Origin: an uncultured SAR86 cluster bacterium
Lineage (GTDB): Bacteria; Pseudomonadota; Gammaproteobacteria; Magnimaribacterales; D2472
Assembly: GCA_902599315.1 (NCBI GenBank)
Contig: CACKEY010000001.1
Coordinates: 237,328 to 301,327, forward strand
Direction: 5' to 3'
Length of the DNA stretch: 64,000 bases
The position numbers and the translations under genes were made by a program. The notes under the pieces were generated by a model that was given only the letters and a program-made list of their open reading frames with translations, was not told where the DNA came from and did no database searches. This document shows positions 7,803 to 16,760 of the stretch, in pieces. Position 1 is the first letter of the stretch. Every line of letters starts with the position of its first letter.

Positions 7803-8408
7803 TCATTCAGAAGAAAGTTTTTGAATCTTGTTTTTTAAAATTTGTATAGCTTTACCCCTGTGACTTAATAACGCTTTTTCATTTTTATCCATTTCTCCTA
7901 AGGAGAAATTGCTATCTTTGGGATAGAACATGGGATCATAACCAAATCCATTTTCACCACGCATGGTTGTTTTCACCGATCCTTCAAATATTCCAGTTGC
8001 AATCAAGGGAAAAGGATCTGCAGAATCTCTTACAAGAACAAGCACACAAACATAATATGCTTTTGCTTGATTTAAATTCAGTTTTTCAAGTTCATTTTTT
8101 AGATACTGCCTATTTTCATCGTCCGTTGCGCTCTCATGTGCATATCTAGCTGATCGAAGCCCTGGTAAATTATTTAAGGCAGGTACAATTAAACCAGAAT
8201 CATCACCCAGCGACATCTTGCCAGAAGCAGTGTTTGCTACTCGAGCTTTTTTTAGGCTATTTTCAAAGAATGTCTCACCAAGCTCCTCTTCAGGGACTAT
8301 ACCCAAAGAACTTTGTGAGATTATATTAAAGTTTGGTAGAAGCAGTTTAAACTCTTTGAGCTTGCCTGGATTATTAGTTGCAACAACAATGGTTGTTTGA
8401 TTAGCCAA
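7803..8408 (-). CDS. rdgB: XTP/dITP pyrophosphatase (RdgB/HAM1)
   Basis: The 201-residue protein begins MANQTTIVVATNNPGKLKEFKLLL, the Ham1-family substrate loop (T/SxNxxKxxE). It contains LGDDSGLIVPALNNLPGLRSARYA near residue 66 and ENGFGYDPMFYP near 150, both typical of RdgB. The enzyme removes non-canonical purine triphosphates such as ITP and XTP from the nucleotide pool. It is the last gene of a long minus-strand run and overlaps the end of metW by eight bases, the same order (metX-metW-rdgB) as in many gammaproteobacteria. Confidence 0.95.
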   Translation of the reverse strand: MANQTTIVVATNNPGKLKEFKLLLPNFNIISQSSLGIVPEEELGETFFENSLKKARVANTASGKMSLGDDSGLIVPALNNLPGLRSARYAHESATDDENRQYLKNELEKLNLNQAKAYYVCVLVLVRDSADPFPLIATGIFEGSVKTTMRGENGFGYDPMFYPKDSNFSLGEMDKNEKALLSHRGKAIQILKNKIQKLSSE

Positions 8409-8988
8409 TTAAATAGACCGCTTGAGCAGCGAATAAGTTAGGAAGTTTATTAGCTAGCCAGGTAGACTTGCCTTTGCGATTTAAATAGACATTCTTTTTA
8501 ATAGCGAAAGATTCTTCACGGCATAATTCTTCAAAATCCGCAATCGTACAAAGATGAAGATTCTTTGTCTCATACCATTTAGCTGGAAGTTGAGCTGAGG
8601 AGGGCATCTTACCATTTAATATTCCCAACCTAAGTTCCCAATTTCCAAAATTAGGCAAAGTTATCACGCACTCATTTGCAACTTTTAAGATATTTTTCAT
8701 TGCATCTTTTGGTTTCCTTAAACATTGAATAGAACTGGCCATTACTGCAACATCAAAACCCATACCTTTGTAATTGTGTATCCCGGCATCAATATCTTGT
8801 TGTATCACTGATACACCGTTAATAATGCAAGCATTAATCTTATCTGGATCATTTTCTACTCCGTAGCCGATTATGGACTTTTGCTCAGATAATATTTTAA
8901 GAAGAGCGCCATCTCCACATCCAAAGTCTATAACTTTTGACTGACTAGGTATCCAGTCTAGAACGATTAGTTTGAGGGTATTATCCAT
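8401..8988 (-). CDS. metW: Methionine biosynthesis protein MetW (SAM-dependent methyltransferase fold)
   Basis: This 195-residue protein carries the glycine-rich SAM-binding motif KVIDFGCGDGALLKIL at about residues 18-33 and a downstream GFDVAVMASSIQCLRKPKDAMKNIL strand-helix. The conserved PNFGNWELRLGILNGKMPSSAQLPAKWYETKNLHLCTIADFEEL is diagnostic for MetW. MetW acts with the neighbouring MetX, and in characterised pairs it is needed for full homoserine O-succinyltransferase activity of MetX. The start overlaps the metX stop by eight bases, which supports joint translation. Confidence 0.95.
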   Translation of the reverse strand: MDNTLKLIVLDWIPSQSKVIDFGCGDGALLKILSEQKSIIGYGVENDPDKINACIINGVSVIQQDIDAGIHNYKGMGFDVAVMASSIQCLRKPKDAMKNILKVANECVITLPNFGNWELRLGILNGKMPSSAQLPAKWYETKNLHLCTIADFEELCREESFAIKKNVYLNRKGKSTWLANKLPNLFAAQAVYLIG

Positions 8989-10081
8989 CAGATTTTAAGA
9001 AGTTTGTAAGCGCAACAGAATACTGTTCGGAATAAAAAAGAAAGCTATCATGACCGTAATCACCTTCGAGTTCTATATATGAGCTATCGATTCCTGCTTT
9101 AATTGCAGACATTTGGATTTCTACTCCATACTCTTTTGGAAACAGCCAATCTGAATCAAAAGATATAACAAGTAATTTAGCTTGAATGGTTTGAAGACAT
9201 TTAATTAAATCATTGTCAAAATCTTTAGCTGGATCAAAACTGTCCATGGCTTTAGTCATAAGAATATAGCTATTCGCATCAAAGGTATTAGCAAATTGCT
9301 CGCCTTTATACTGAAGATAATTTTCCACCTCATAGTTTACATCTGCATCTATTTTGTTTTTTGGATCTTGTAGCCTCCTTCCAAACCTTTTGCTCATGTT
9401 AGATTCAGATAAATAAGTTATATGCCCAAGCATTCTTGCAGCCTTCAAACCCTTTTTAGGAGATACATCCTTAGACAAATAATCACCATCATGAAAATCT
9501 TCATCTTTTTTAATTATTTCTCGAGCTACTTCATTTAATGCAATATTTTGAGTACTAATTTTTGATGAGGCTGCTATTATTGCAGCTTTTTTAACTCTGT
9601 TAGGATATGAGATTGCCCATTGAAGTGCTTGCATTCCGCCTAAGCTTCCACCAGCAACCATCTCCCAACAATCAATTCCAAAATGATCAGCCAGCAACTT
9701 TTGAGTTTTAACCCAATCACTTACTGACACTTCTGGAAAACTTGCGCCACTGAATTGATTAGATTCATTATTAGGTGTGGCTGGTCCAGTTGAGCCATGA
9801 CAACCACCAATATTATTTACAGCAACAACAAAATAATTCCTTGTATCAATTGTCTTGCCGTCTCCAATTAATTCATCCCACCAACCAGGCTTTTTTTCTC
9901 CATCTCTTTTACCTGCTGCATGATGATTTCCAGAAAAAGCATGACAAACTAAAACAGCGTTATCTTTCGCATAATTCAGCTCTCCATATGTTTCTGTCAT
10001 AAGATCAAAGCCATGCAAAACCTCCCCAGACTCAAGAGCTAGGGACTCAACAAATGAAACTTTCTCTGTATTTACTTTCAT
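8981..10081 (-). CDS. metX: Homoserine O-acyltransferase MetX
   Basis: The 366-residue alpha/beta-hydrolase-fold enzyme shows the nucleophile elbow VAGGSLGGMQALQWAISYP near residue 145 and an early VLVCHAFSGNHHAAG oxyanion loop. The late Asp (FDSDWLFPKEYG) and His (DYGHDSFLF) complete the triad. It acylates homoserine in the first committed step of methionine synthesis. With metW beside it, the acyl group is likely succinyl in a gammaproteobacterium, although acetyl cannot be excluded from sequence alone. Its start overlaps the yggT stop by four bases. Confidence 0.94.
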   Translation of the reverse strand: MKVNTEKVSFVESLALESGEVLHGFDLMTETYGELNYAKDNAVLVCHAFSGNHHAAGKRDGEKKPGWWDELIGDGKTIDTRNYFVVAVNNIGGCHGSTGPATPNNESNQFSGASFPEVSVSDWVKTQKLLADHFGIDCWEMVAGGSLGGMQALQWAISYPNRVKKAAIIAASSKISTQNIALNEVAREIIKKDEDFHDGDYLSKDVSPKKGLKAARMLGHITYLSESNMSKRFGRRLQDPKNKIDADVNYEVENYLQYKGEQFANTFDANSYILMTKAMDSFDPAKDFDNDLIKCLQTIQAKLLVISFDSDWLFPKEYGVEIQMSAIKAGIDSSYIELEGDYGHDSFLFYSEQYSVALTNFLKSDG

Positions 10082-10593
10082 AACAAAGAACGGATTATCT
10101 GTATGAAAGATGAGTTGATTAAATTTAGAATAAGTAATCCTATTATTGGAGTAAAATCTAAACCTCCCATTGGAGGAAGGAATTTTCTAATAGGATCTAA
10201 AACACCTGCAGAAATTTCTTCTACGATTTGCAACAAGGGATGATTATTTCCAGGAGCGATCCAACTTAAAACCACCGAGCCAATAACGCAATAAAATAAA
10301 ATTCGAAAGCCAGAGTTAATAACATCAATAACGGCAATATAAAACAATGACAATGATTCATAACCTGATGAGTAGGCTAAATAAAAAGAAATAAATTTCA
10401 AGACTAATGCAAAGGCAATTGCTGCTATCAGAGGTGGCAAGAAGAAGAAAATATTTTTTGATATTGGTTCCAAATATGTAGCAAAAATTTTCACTATAGG
10501 ATTAAAGTAATTAATTCTAAATAACCTGAATATAGATAAAAGTACAAAGGCATAGCTGGCAAAGCCAAATAATATTGCTGATGCACTAGTCAT
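10078..10593 (-). CDS. yggT: YggT family integral membrane protein
   Basis: The 171-residue protein contains two YGGT repeats, each with a membrane segment followed by a conserved loop. The second repeat has VLSWIAPGNNHPLLQIVEEISAGVLDPIRKFLPPMGGLDFTPIIGLLIL, and the first is shorter and more diverged. About four membrane helices are visible. YggT proteins are implicated in osmotic-shock tolerance and in membrane/division-site organisation, but their biochemistry is not settled. The location directly after proC and yggS matches the common yggS-proC-yggT order in gammaproteobacteria. Confidence 0.9.
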   Translation of the reverse strand: MTSASAILFGFASYAFVLLSIFRLFRINYFNPIVKIFATYLEPISKNIFFFLPPLIAAIAFALVLKFISFYLAYSSGYESLSLFYIAVIDVINSGFRILFYCVIGSVVLSWIAPGNNHPLLQIVEEISAGVLDPIRKFLPPMGGLDFTPIIGLLILNLINSSFIQIIRSLL

Positions 10594-10605
10594 TTTTTTA
10601 AGTAT

Positions 10606-11388
10606 TTACTGCTCATTGCTAATTTCAATTGATCTATTTTTTGCTGCTCTAAAAGCTTCTTTAAAAATACTTTCTAGATCATTTTTTTCAAGAGATTCTA
10701 ACCCTGCTTGAGTTGTTCCTCCCGGTGATTTTATCTTATTTATCAAGGTTTCAAAATCAGGTTCATTAGAAAAAGCATCTCCAAGTCCGGTTACAAAGTT
10801 TTTAAAAATTTGTTTAAAATCACTATTATCTGATGCAATTTTTTCTAGCTCAATAAGGTATATTCTCAAAGCCTCAAAAAGATAGGCTTGGCCGCTACCA
10901 ATAATGCTTGTGAAGGCATGCATATCTTCTTCATTTTTGAGGGTAAATACATGACCTACTTTTTGAAATAAATCATTAGCGAGATTGAATTCTTTCGAGG
11001 AATGATCAATTGCATAAAGAGCGGTTATCCCCTTGCCAAAAGCAGTTGATGTATTTGGCATTGATCGGATAATAGAATTAGGATTTGAGTATTTATTTAA
11101 CTCTATTCCTGCCACAACAGTTATAACTTTAGAGCTTGGCGCAACCTTAAATATATCTTTTTCAGCAGTTAAAGCATCCTTAGGTTTAACAGCCAAAATC
11201 ACCAAATCAAAATTTTCTGTAGCTAAATTGTTTAATTCAACTACTTTTAAGTTCTTTTCTTTTAAAAGCTTTACTTTTATTTCATTTCTTTCAATGCAAG
11301 TAATGCTTGATGATGAAACTCCGCTTCTAATTAATCCATCAATCATTGCTTGCGCAATATTGCCGCATCCAAGAAAACAAACATTCAT
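10606..11388 (-). CDS. proC: Pyrroline-5-carboxylate reductase ProC
   Basis: The product has 260 residues and begins MNVCFLGCGNIAQAMIDGLI, a Rossmann dinucleotide motif. It contains LVILAVKPKDAL near residue 63 and SIIRSMPNTSTAFGKGITALYA near 105. The C-terminal SPGGTTQAGLESLE is the proline-binding signature of the family. It reduces 1-pyrroline-5-carboxylate to proline with NAD(P)H. The start overlaps the yggS stop by four bases. At 260 residues it is slightly shorter than the about 270 usual for the family, without missing a motif. Confidence 0.96.
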   Translation of the reverse strand: MNVCFLGCGNIAQAMIDGLIRSGVSSSSITCIERNEIKVKLLKEKNLKVVELNNLATENFDLVILAVKPKDALTAEKDIFKVAPSSKVITVVAGIELNKYSNPNSIIRSMPNTSTAFGKGITALYAIDHSSKEFNLANDLFQKVGHVFTLKNEEDMHAFTSIIGSGQAYLFEALRIYLIELEKIASDNSDFKQIFKNFVTGLGDAFSNEPDFETLINKIKSPGGTTQAGLESLEKNDLESIFKEAFRAAKNRSIEISNEQ

Positions 11389-12071
11389 GACCTTCTACCC
11401 AACAGACTCTCGCCAATTCTAATCATTGTTGAGCCAGCAAGGATTGATTCCTCAAAATCATTTGAAGTCCCTAAAGACAGTACATTGCATGCCGGGAACT
11501 TATTAACAAATGTATTTTGAAGAGCAGTTATGTTTTTCATTGAATCTATTTTATCTTTTTTAGATTGATTAATCTTTGGCATAAACATTAGTCCCTTAAG
11601 AATCAAATTTGGGCAATTCACATCTATATGACTTGCAAAATCAATAACATTATTGGAGTTGATACCTGATTTAGATTCCTCTTGATCAATATTTACTTGA
11701 ATTAATACTTGAATTTTTCGTCTTTCTTTTTCTAATGCATCATTTAGTTTTTTTGCAACCTTCTCTCTTTCCAATGAATGGATCCAATGAGCATGCTTGG
11801 CAATAAGCTTAACTTTGTTTGATTGAATTGGCCCAATAAAATGCCAAATTATATCTTTTGGAGTTGCTAAAACTTTTTTATCAAGCTCCTGCGCATAGTT
11901 TTCACCAAAATGATTTATTCCCAGTGAGTATGCTGCTTTAATAACCTCAATGGATTGCAATTTCGAAACCGCAATTAATTTCACATCTTTTTCTGATCTC
12001 TGAGCTTCCAAACAAGCAGCTTGGATTTTTTGAGAGATGTTTGTAAGTCTATCTTTTAGGTCTTTATGCAT
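11385..12071 (-). CDS. yggS: PLP homeostasis protein YggS (YBL036C family)
   Basis: This 228-residue protein has the fold-type III PLP-lysine motif VKLIAVSKLQSIEVIKAAY near residue 30, followed by GINHFGENYAQEL and WHFIGPIQSNKVKLIAKHAHWIHSLER. The C-terminal LSLGTSNDFEESILAGSTMIRIGESLLG is the phosphate-binding end. YggS/PLPBP proteins bind pyridoxal phosphate without a known catalytic reaction and balance vitamin B6 and amino-acid pools. The gene overlaps the end of the SPOR gene by 16 bases and the start of proC by four. Confidence 0.95.
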   Translation of the reverse strand: MHKDLKDRLTNISQKIQAACLEAQRSEKDVKLIAVSKLQSIEVIKAAYSLGINHFGENYAQELDKKVLATPKDIIWHFIGPIQSNKVKLIAKHAHWIHSLEREKVAKKLNDALEKERRKIQVLIQVNIDQEESKSGINSNNVIDFASHIDVNCPNLILKGLMFMPKINQSKKDKIDSMKNITALQNTFVNKFPACNVLSLGTSNDFEESILAGSTMIRIGESLLGRRS

Positions 12072-12592
12072 TTTTTATAGATTAGTGGCTGCCTATTATT
12101 TTTAATTAGTAGTTCACGAGCATTATTAACTTCAGATTTATTTAGATAGGGTCCAGACATAACTCTAAACAAGGGTTTCTCAGGTTGCTTCGAGCTAAAT
12201 GTTTTTTCAACATAGGATTCCATGCCTAGAGATAATAAAAAGGTTAGTTGCTCCTGCGCATACACTCTTTTACCATATGATTCTATTTGAATTAAATACT
12301 CACAGTCCTCCTCAACCACAATTCCCTCAAGCTCAATGAGCATGGTATCTTTAGCTAACTCCACAGGATATAAAAATTCAACTTTTGGATTACTAACTGT
12401 GCTTCTGATATTTACAACGTCAGTCTGCAATATTAAATTTGATGCAAATAAAACCATTGCACTCATAGCAGCAATAATTATTAAATGTTTTATTTGGAGT
12501 GGTTGATTCATCTTTCTCTTTGCGCGCAAAGAAGTCTTAACTCTTCTTGTCTTTGGCTTATTTATAGGATGTTTTTTTGCGTAATCTTTCAC
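12056..12592 (-). CDS. SPOR-domain inner-membrane protein (FtsN-like)
   Basis: The 178-residue protein has a basic cytoplasmic N-terminus (KTRRVKTSLRAKRK), one membrane segment at about residues 35-53 and a periplasmic C-terminal SPOR domain. Recognisable pieces of the domain are YLIQIESYGKRVYAQEQLTFLLSLGMESYVEK and FRVMSGPYLNKSEVNNARELLIKN. SPOR domains bind denuded septal peptidoglycan, so a division-site role is likely. The gene lies directly after argS, as in many gammaproteobacteria where the SPOR protein is called FtsN-like. It is short for FtsN, and there is little linker between membrane segment and domain. Confidence 0.83.
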   Translation of the reverse strand: MKDYAKKHPINKPKTRRVKTSLRAKRKMNQPLQIKHLIIIAAMSAMVLFASNLILQTDVVNIRSTVSNPKVEFLYPVELAKDTMLIELEGIVVEEDCEYLIQIESYGKRVYAQEQLTFLLSLGMESYVEKTFSSKQPEKPLFRVMSGPYLNKSEVNNARELLIKNNRQPLIYKKCIKT

Positions 12593-12597
12593 ATTAA

Positions 12598-14325
12598 TTA
12601 CATATTTTCTAAAGGCTCAATGCCTAGTAGCTGAAAAGAGGAAGCTATTACAGACTTAACTATCATAAGAGTGCGCATAATATTATTTTTATGTTTTTCA
12701 TCTGCATTGAGGATGTTTACGTTGTTATAAAATTGATGAAAATTTTGTGCAATATCCCTAAGATAATAAATAATAAGATGCGGCTGCAAGTTCTCTCCTG
12801 AACTTTTAATAACAAATTGAGCACTTAAAGCCATTTGAAGCAGTTCATCACACTCGTCAAAATCAACATCATTAAACTTCTTAGGTAAAGGCTGCTTCAA
12901 TTCAAGAAACTTTTTTTCTACAGAGCTAATTCTCGCATGCGCATATTGAATATAATAATAAAGATTATCTTTAGAATTAGATCTAGCAATTCCAATATCA
13001 AAATCTAAATGTTGATCTGCTTGTTTGGACAAGTAGTAAAACCTTGATGCATCAGGGCCTATGTCATCAATTAGTTGCTTCAAAGTATAGAAATTTCCAC
13101 TTCTGGTTGACATTTTTACTTTAGATCCATTTTCAAAAAGGTTGGCAAATTGAACAAGCTGAACCTGCATTTGTTTCTTGCTATAACCCATGGCTTCAAT
13201 GGTTGCCTCTATCCTCTTTATGTAACCATGATGATCTGCTCCCCAAACATTTATTATGGTATCAAAGCCCCTATCTAACTTATTTCTGTGATACGCCAAA
13301 TCAGCAGATAGATATGTTCCTCTGCCATCTTCACGAATAATTACTCGATCTTTATCATCCCCAAATTTTGTGGATTCTAACCAAATAGCTCCATTTTTTT
13401 CATACGCATGATCTTTTTGTACTTTAGCCAGTGCTTTTGAAATTTCCGATTTTTTGTCTGTCAGCTCTCCAAGTGATGATTCAAAAAACCAATTATTAAA
13501 TATCACTTTAAATTTTGTTAAATCCTCTCTTATAGATTCAATAACATAGCTAAGGCCAAAATCCCTTATTGTTGACCAGGCCTCTGGATAATTAATTTTT
13601 ATGCGCTCAATCAGAGCGTCTATTCTTTCTTCATTATCATTTGGAAGATTATCTATCAGGGATTCTTTTTCAGATTTAGTTATACCAATATCAAGTTCTA
13701 TTGCATCAGCAATTTCTAAAATGTACGATCCCTTATATGCTGACTCAGGAAATTCATTTTTAAAGCATTCAAACTTTCTTAAAAAAATACTACAGGCTAG
13801 AATGTCAATCTGCCTGCCTGCATCATTAACATAGTATTCTCTGGATACTTCATGGCCCAGTCGCTCTAAGATTCGCCCAATAGCGTCGCCATAAGCAGCA
13901 CCTCGGCCGTGACCCACGTGCAATGGACCAGTTGGATTTGCTGAAACAAACTCTATCTGTATTTTTTCTTTGGAGGTATTTGAAGAATTCAGAAAATAAC
14001 TAGGATCATTATGAGCATTATCAAGTTGATTTAAAAATGCTTCTCGAGTTAAAAATATATTTATAAAACCTGGTCCTGCTAATTCTACTTTTGCAATTTC
14101 AGATTTTGATTCAAGAACAGGTATTAGTGCTGAGGCTATATCTTGAGGATTTTTTTTTGCAAGATTAGATGCAATCAAACACAGGTTAGAAGTCCAGTGA
14201 CCTTTTTTTAGAGAATCTGAAAGAGTCAATTTTTGTTTTTTTAATAACGTCTTTTTTTGAACTGAATCAAGAGAAAGTTCATTATCAATAAAATCATTTA
14301 GCGAAGCTGAAATTTGATTATACAA
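12598..14325 (-). CDS. argS: Arginyl-tRNA synthetase
   Basis: The 575-residue class I synthetase shows the HIGH-type motif SANPTGPLHVGHGRGAAYGDAIGRIL near residue 120 and a KMSTRSG (KMSKS-type) motif near 375. The DALR anticodon-binding domain is at the C-terminus (YYIQYAHARISSV...). It charges tRNA-Arg in the cytoplasm and is essential. It lies between efp and the SPOR gene with gaps of three and five bases, so the whole efp-argS-SPOR-yggS-proC-yggT-metX-metW-rdgB series could be one transcription unit. Confidence 0.97.
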   Translation of the reverse strand: MYNQISASLNDFIDNELSLDSVQKKTLLKKQKLTLSDSLKKGHWTSNLCLIASNLAKKNPQDIASALIPVLESKSEIAKVELAGPGFINIFLTREAFLNQLDNAHNDPSYFLNSSNTSKEKIQIEFVSANPTGPLHVGHGRGAAYGDAIGRILERLGHEVSREYYVNDAGRQIDILACSIFLRKFECFKNEFPESAYKGSYILEIADAIELDIGITKSEKESLIDNLPNDNEERIDALIERIKINYPEAWSTIRDFGLSYVIESIREDLTKFKVIFNNWFFESSLGELTDKKSEISKALAKVQKDHAYEKNGAIWLESTKFGDDKDRVIIREDGRGTYLSADLAYHRNKLDRGFDTIINVWGADHHGYIKRIEATIEAMGYSKKQMQVQLVQFANLFENGSKVKMSTRSGNFYTLKQLIDDIGPDASRFYYLSKQADQHLDFDIGIARSNSKDNLYYYIQYAHARISSVEKKFLELKQPLPKKFNDVDFDECDELLQMALSAQFVIKSSGENLQPHLIIYYLRDIAQNFHQFYNNVNILNADEKHKNNIMRTLMIVKSVIASSFQLLGIEPLENM

Positions 14326-14328
14326 AGT

Positions 14329-14889
14329 CTATGCGCGCCCCGAATATTCTCCAGATCTAGTATCTACCTTAATTTTTTCTCCTTCTTCAACAAATAAGGG
14401 CACTTGAATCGTTACACCAGTTTCAAGTTCTGCAGGCTTTGTTGCTCCAGAGACAGTATCACCTCTTACACCAGGATCTGACTTTATAATTTTTAATTCA
14501 ACAAATGGCGGCGCCTCAACTGAGATAGGTTCATCATTCCAAATCACCACTTCACAGTTTTCCTGTCCAATGATCCATTTTTTTGCATCACTTACAATGT
14601 TTCCATTGATTGCAATTTGTTCAAAATTAGTAGAATTCATAAAATGCCATTGCTCTCCATCTGAATAAAGATAGCTCATCTCAATTGTCATTACATCTGC
14701 TTCCTCCACGGATTCGCCTGATTTATATGTTTTATCTATTACTTTGCCAGTAATCAAGTTTCTAAATTTTACTCTCATCACTGCCTGCCCCTTACCTGGT
14801 TTATGAAACTCATGCTCAAGAATTGAACACGGCTGACCATTGATAATGATTTTTAAACCGTTCTTAAATTGGCTTGTTGATATTTTCAT
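14329..14889 (-). CDS. efp: Translation elongation factor P
   Basis: The 186-residue protein has the three-barrel EF-P layout. Its first domain carries EFHKPGKGQAVMRVKFRNL, with the modifiable lysine of the PGKG loop at position 33, matching Lys34 of E. coli. The C-terminus GDTVSGATKPAELETGVTIQVPLFVEEGEKIKVDTRSGEYSGRA is the EF-P signature. EF-P relieves ribosome stalling at polyproline stretches. A lysine in this loop suggests EpmA/EpmB-type modification, but neither gene is in the window. It is divergent from the M2 peptidase gene with 38 bases between starts. Confidence 0.97.
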   Translation of the reverse strand: MKISTSQFKNGLKIIINGQPCSILEHEFHKPGKGQAVMRVKFRNLITGKVIDKTYKSGESVEEADVMTIEMSYLYSDGEQWHFMNSTNFEQIAINGNIVSDAKKWIIGQENCEVVIWNDEPISVEAPPFVELKIIKSDPGVRGDTVSGATKPAELETGVTIQVPLFVEEGEKIKVDTRSGEYSGRA

Positions 14890-14927
14890 ATTGTGATTTA
14901 CTTTCTTCTATCATCTAAAGGAATTTT

Positions 14928-16760
14928 ATGTATAAATTTTCATTATCTACTATTTTTATCTTTATCTTATTTCTTTCCTCTTGTTCAAGCGAAAAACCAA
15001 ATTCTCTTACCGAATCTGATGCAGAGGCATTTCTCCATAGAGTTGAGCTTGAAGATAAAACTCTTGGTCCTATTGTAAGCTCTGCCTATTGGATTGGCGC
15101 AAATTTTATCACTTATGATTCTCAGAAAGTAGTTGCAGACTATGGCAAAAGATATCAATTACTTGCATTAGAGAGAGCTCGGCAGGCTTCTTCTTTTGAT
15201 AAGGTTGAAGTTTCAGAAGAAAATCGAAGAAAACTTAATCTTATCAAAAGCTCATTTGTGATGCCATCTCCCTTGAATGAAGCACTGGCTGGGGAAATAT
15301 CATCAATTAGCGCAGAATTAGATGCTATGTATGGAACTGGAGAGCATTGTTTTTCAGTTGATGATTGTTATGACTTAGAGGCATTTGAGAACATTATTGA
15401 TAATTCAAGAGATCCTGAGGAGCTTCTGAAGGCATGGGAAGGATGGAGAAATATTGGCAAGCCTATGAAAGACATGTATTTAAGAATGGTCGAAATAGGT
15501 AATCAAGGCGCTAATGATTTAGGTTATGACGGCCTAACGGATCTATGGTTTAGTAAGTATGACATGCCGGCAGAAGATTTTTTAGATGAAACCGACAGAG
15601 TATGGGATGAACTAAAGCCTCTTTATGATGCTCTGCATTGCCATGTTCGTGACGAACTATCAAATTTTTATGGGGAAAACATTGTTTCTAGAAGTGGTAA
15701 TTTGCCTGCGCATGTATTGGGTAATATGTGGGGACAGTCATGGGCAAATATTTATGACTTGGTTTATACGCCAGAAAACGATCAACCTAGCTCCGAAATA
15801 AATTTAACCAACATACTTATTGAAAAAGATATAGATGAAGTTGAAATGGTAAAAATTGCTGAAAAATTTTTTATATCTCTTGGATTTGAGCCATTATCAA
15901 ATAGCTTTTGGGAAAGATCATTATTTATAAAGCCTCAAGATAGAAATGTTGTATGTCATGCATCTGCTTGGGATATAGATTCTGATATAAATGATTTAAG
16001 AATTAAAATGTGTATTGAGAGAAATTCAGAGGACTTTTCTGTAATACATCATGAGCTTGGCCATATTTTTTATTATCAAGCCTACAGCGATCTTCCTAAT
16101 ATTTTTCAAAGAGGAGCCAATGACGGTTTTCATGAAGCCGTAGGAGACTTATTATCATTGTCAATCACTCCTAACTATCTCCAAAAGATTGGTATGATTA
16201 CAGCGGAGGAGGCCGCTAAGGCAAATTCAGATCCAATATCACTATTAATGCAACAGGCTCTGGATGGGGTAGTATCTGTCCCATGGACTTTGATGTTAGA
16301 TAAATGGAGGGCAAAAGTCTTCAAAGGTGAAACTAGCCCAGATGAATTAAATAACTCATGGTGGGAGTTAAGAAAATTTTATCAAGGCATTGAAGCTCCA
16401 CGAGATCGTGATTTGGATGCATTTGACCCTGGTGCAAAATATCATATTCCAGGCAATACACCCTATACTAGATATTACCTAGCGAAGATTCTTCAATATC
16501 AATTTCATGAATCCCTTTGTAATCAAATGGGTTTTGAGGGACCACTTCATGAATGCTCAATATATGATAATGAGATCGCTGGTAAGAAATTGAGAGCCAT
16601 GCTGGCTCTGGGACAAAGCAAAGAATGGCAAACTGCACTGGAAGCAATGACTGGAACCAGAGAATTAAGCGGTAAGGCGATGTTAAACTATTATCGACCG
16701 CTTATGGACTGGCTTGACAAACAAAACGCTGAACGAACATGTGGATGGGAGGCATCGTGA
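14928..16760 (+). CDS. M2-family peptidyl-dipeptidase (angiotensin-converting-enzyme-like), lipoprotein
   Basis: This 610-residue metalloprotease has a lipoprotein signal (FLSSCSSEK, lipidated Cys near residue 19). The zinc motif HHELGH lies at about residues 373-378, with the third ligand in FHEAVGD about 24 residues later. The surrounding blocks (LTDLWFSKYDMPAEDF, HIPGNTPYTRYYLAKILQYQFHESLC) match the ACE family, which has about 600 residues in bacteria. It would remove dipeptides from the C-termini of peptides at the cell envelope, fitting a protein-scavenging lifestyle. The SD sequence AAAGGA precedes the ATG. The stop overlaps the next gene by four bases. Confidence 0.93.
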   Translation: MYKFSLSTIFIFILFLSSCSSEKPNSLTESDAEAFLHRVELEDKTLGPIVSSAYWIGANFITYDSQKVVADYGKRYQLLALERARQASSFDKVEVSEENRRKLNLIKSSFVMPSPLNEALAGEISSISAELDAMYGTGEHCFSVDDCYDLEAFENIIDNSRDPEELLKAWEGWRNIGKPMKDMYLRMVEIGNQGANDLGYDGLTDLWFSKYDMPAEDFLDETDRVWDELKPLYDALHCHVRDELSNFYGENIVSRSGNLPAHVLGNMWGQSWANIYDLVYTPENDQPSSEINLTNILIEKDIDEVEMVKIAEKFFISLGFEPLSNSFWERSLFIKPQDRNVVCHASAWDIDSDINDLRIKMCIERNSEDFSVIHHELGHIFYYQAYSDLPNIFQRGANDGFHEAVGDLLSLSITPNYLQKIGMITAEEAAKANSDPISLLMQQALDGVVSVPWTLMLDKWRAKVFKGETSPDELNNSWWELRKFYQGIEAPRDRDLDAFDPGAKYHIPGNTPYTRYYLAKILQYQFHESLCNQMGFEGPLHECSIYDNEIAGKKLRAMLALGQSKEWQTALEAMTGTRELSGKAMLNYYRPLMDWLDKQNAERTCGWEAS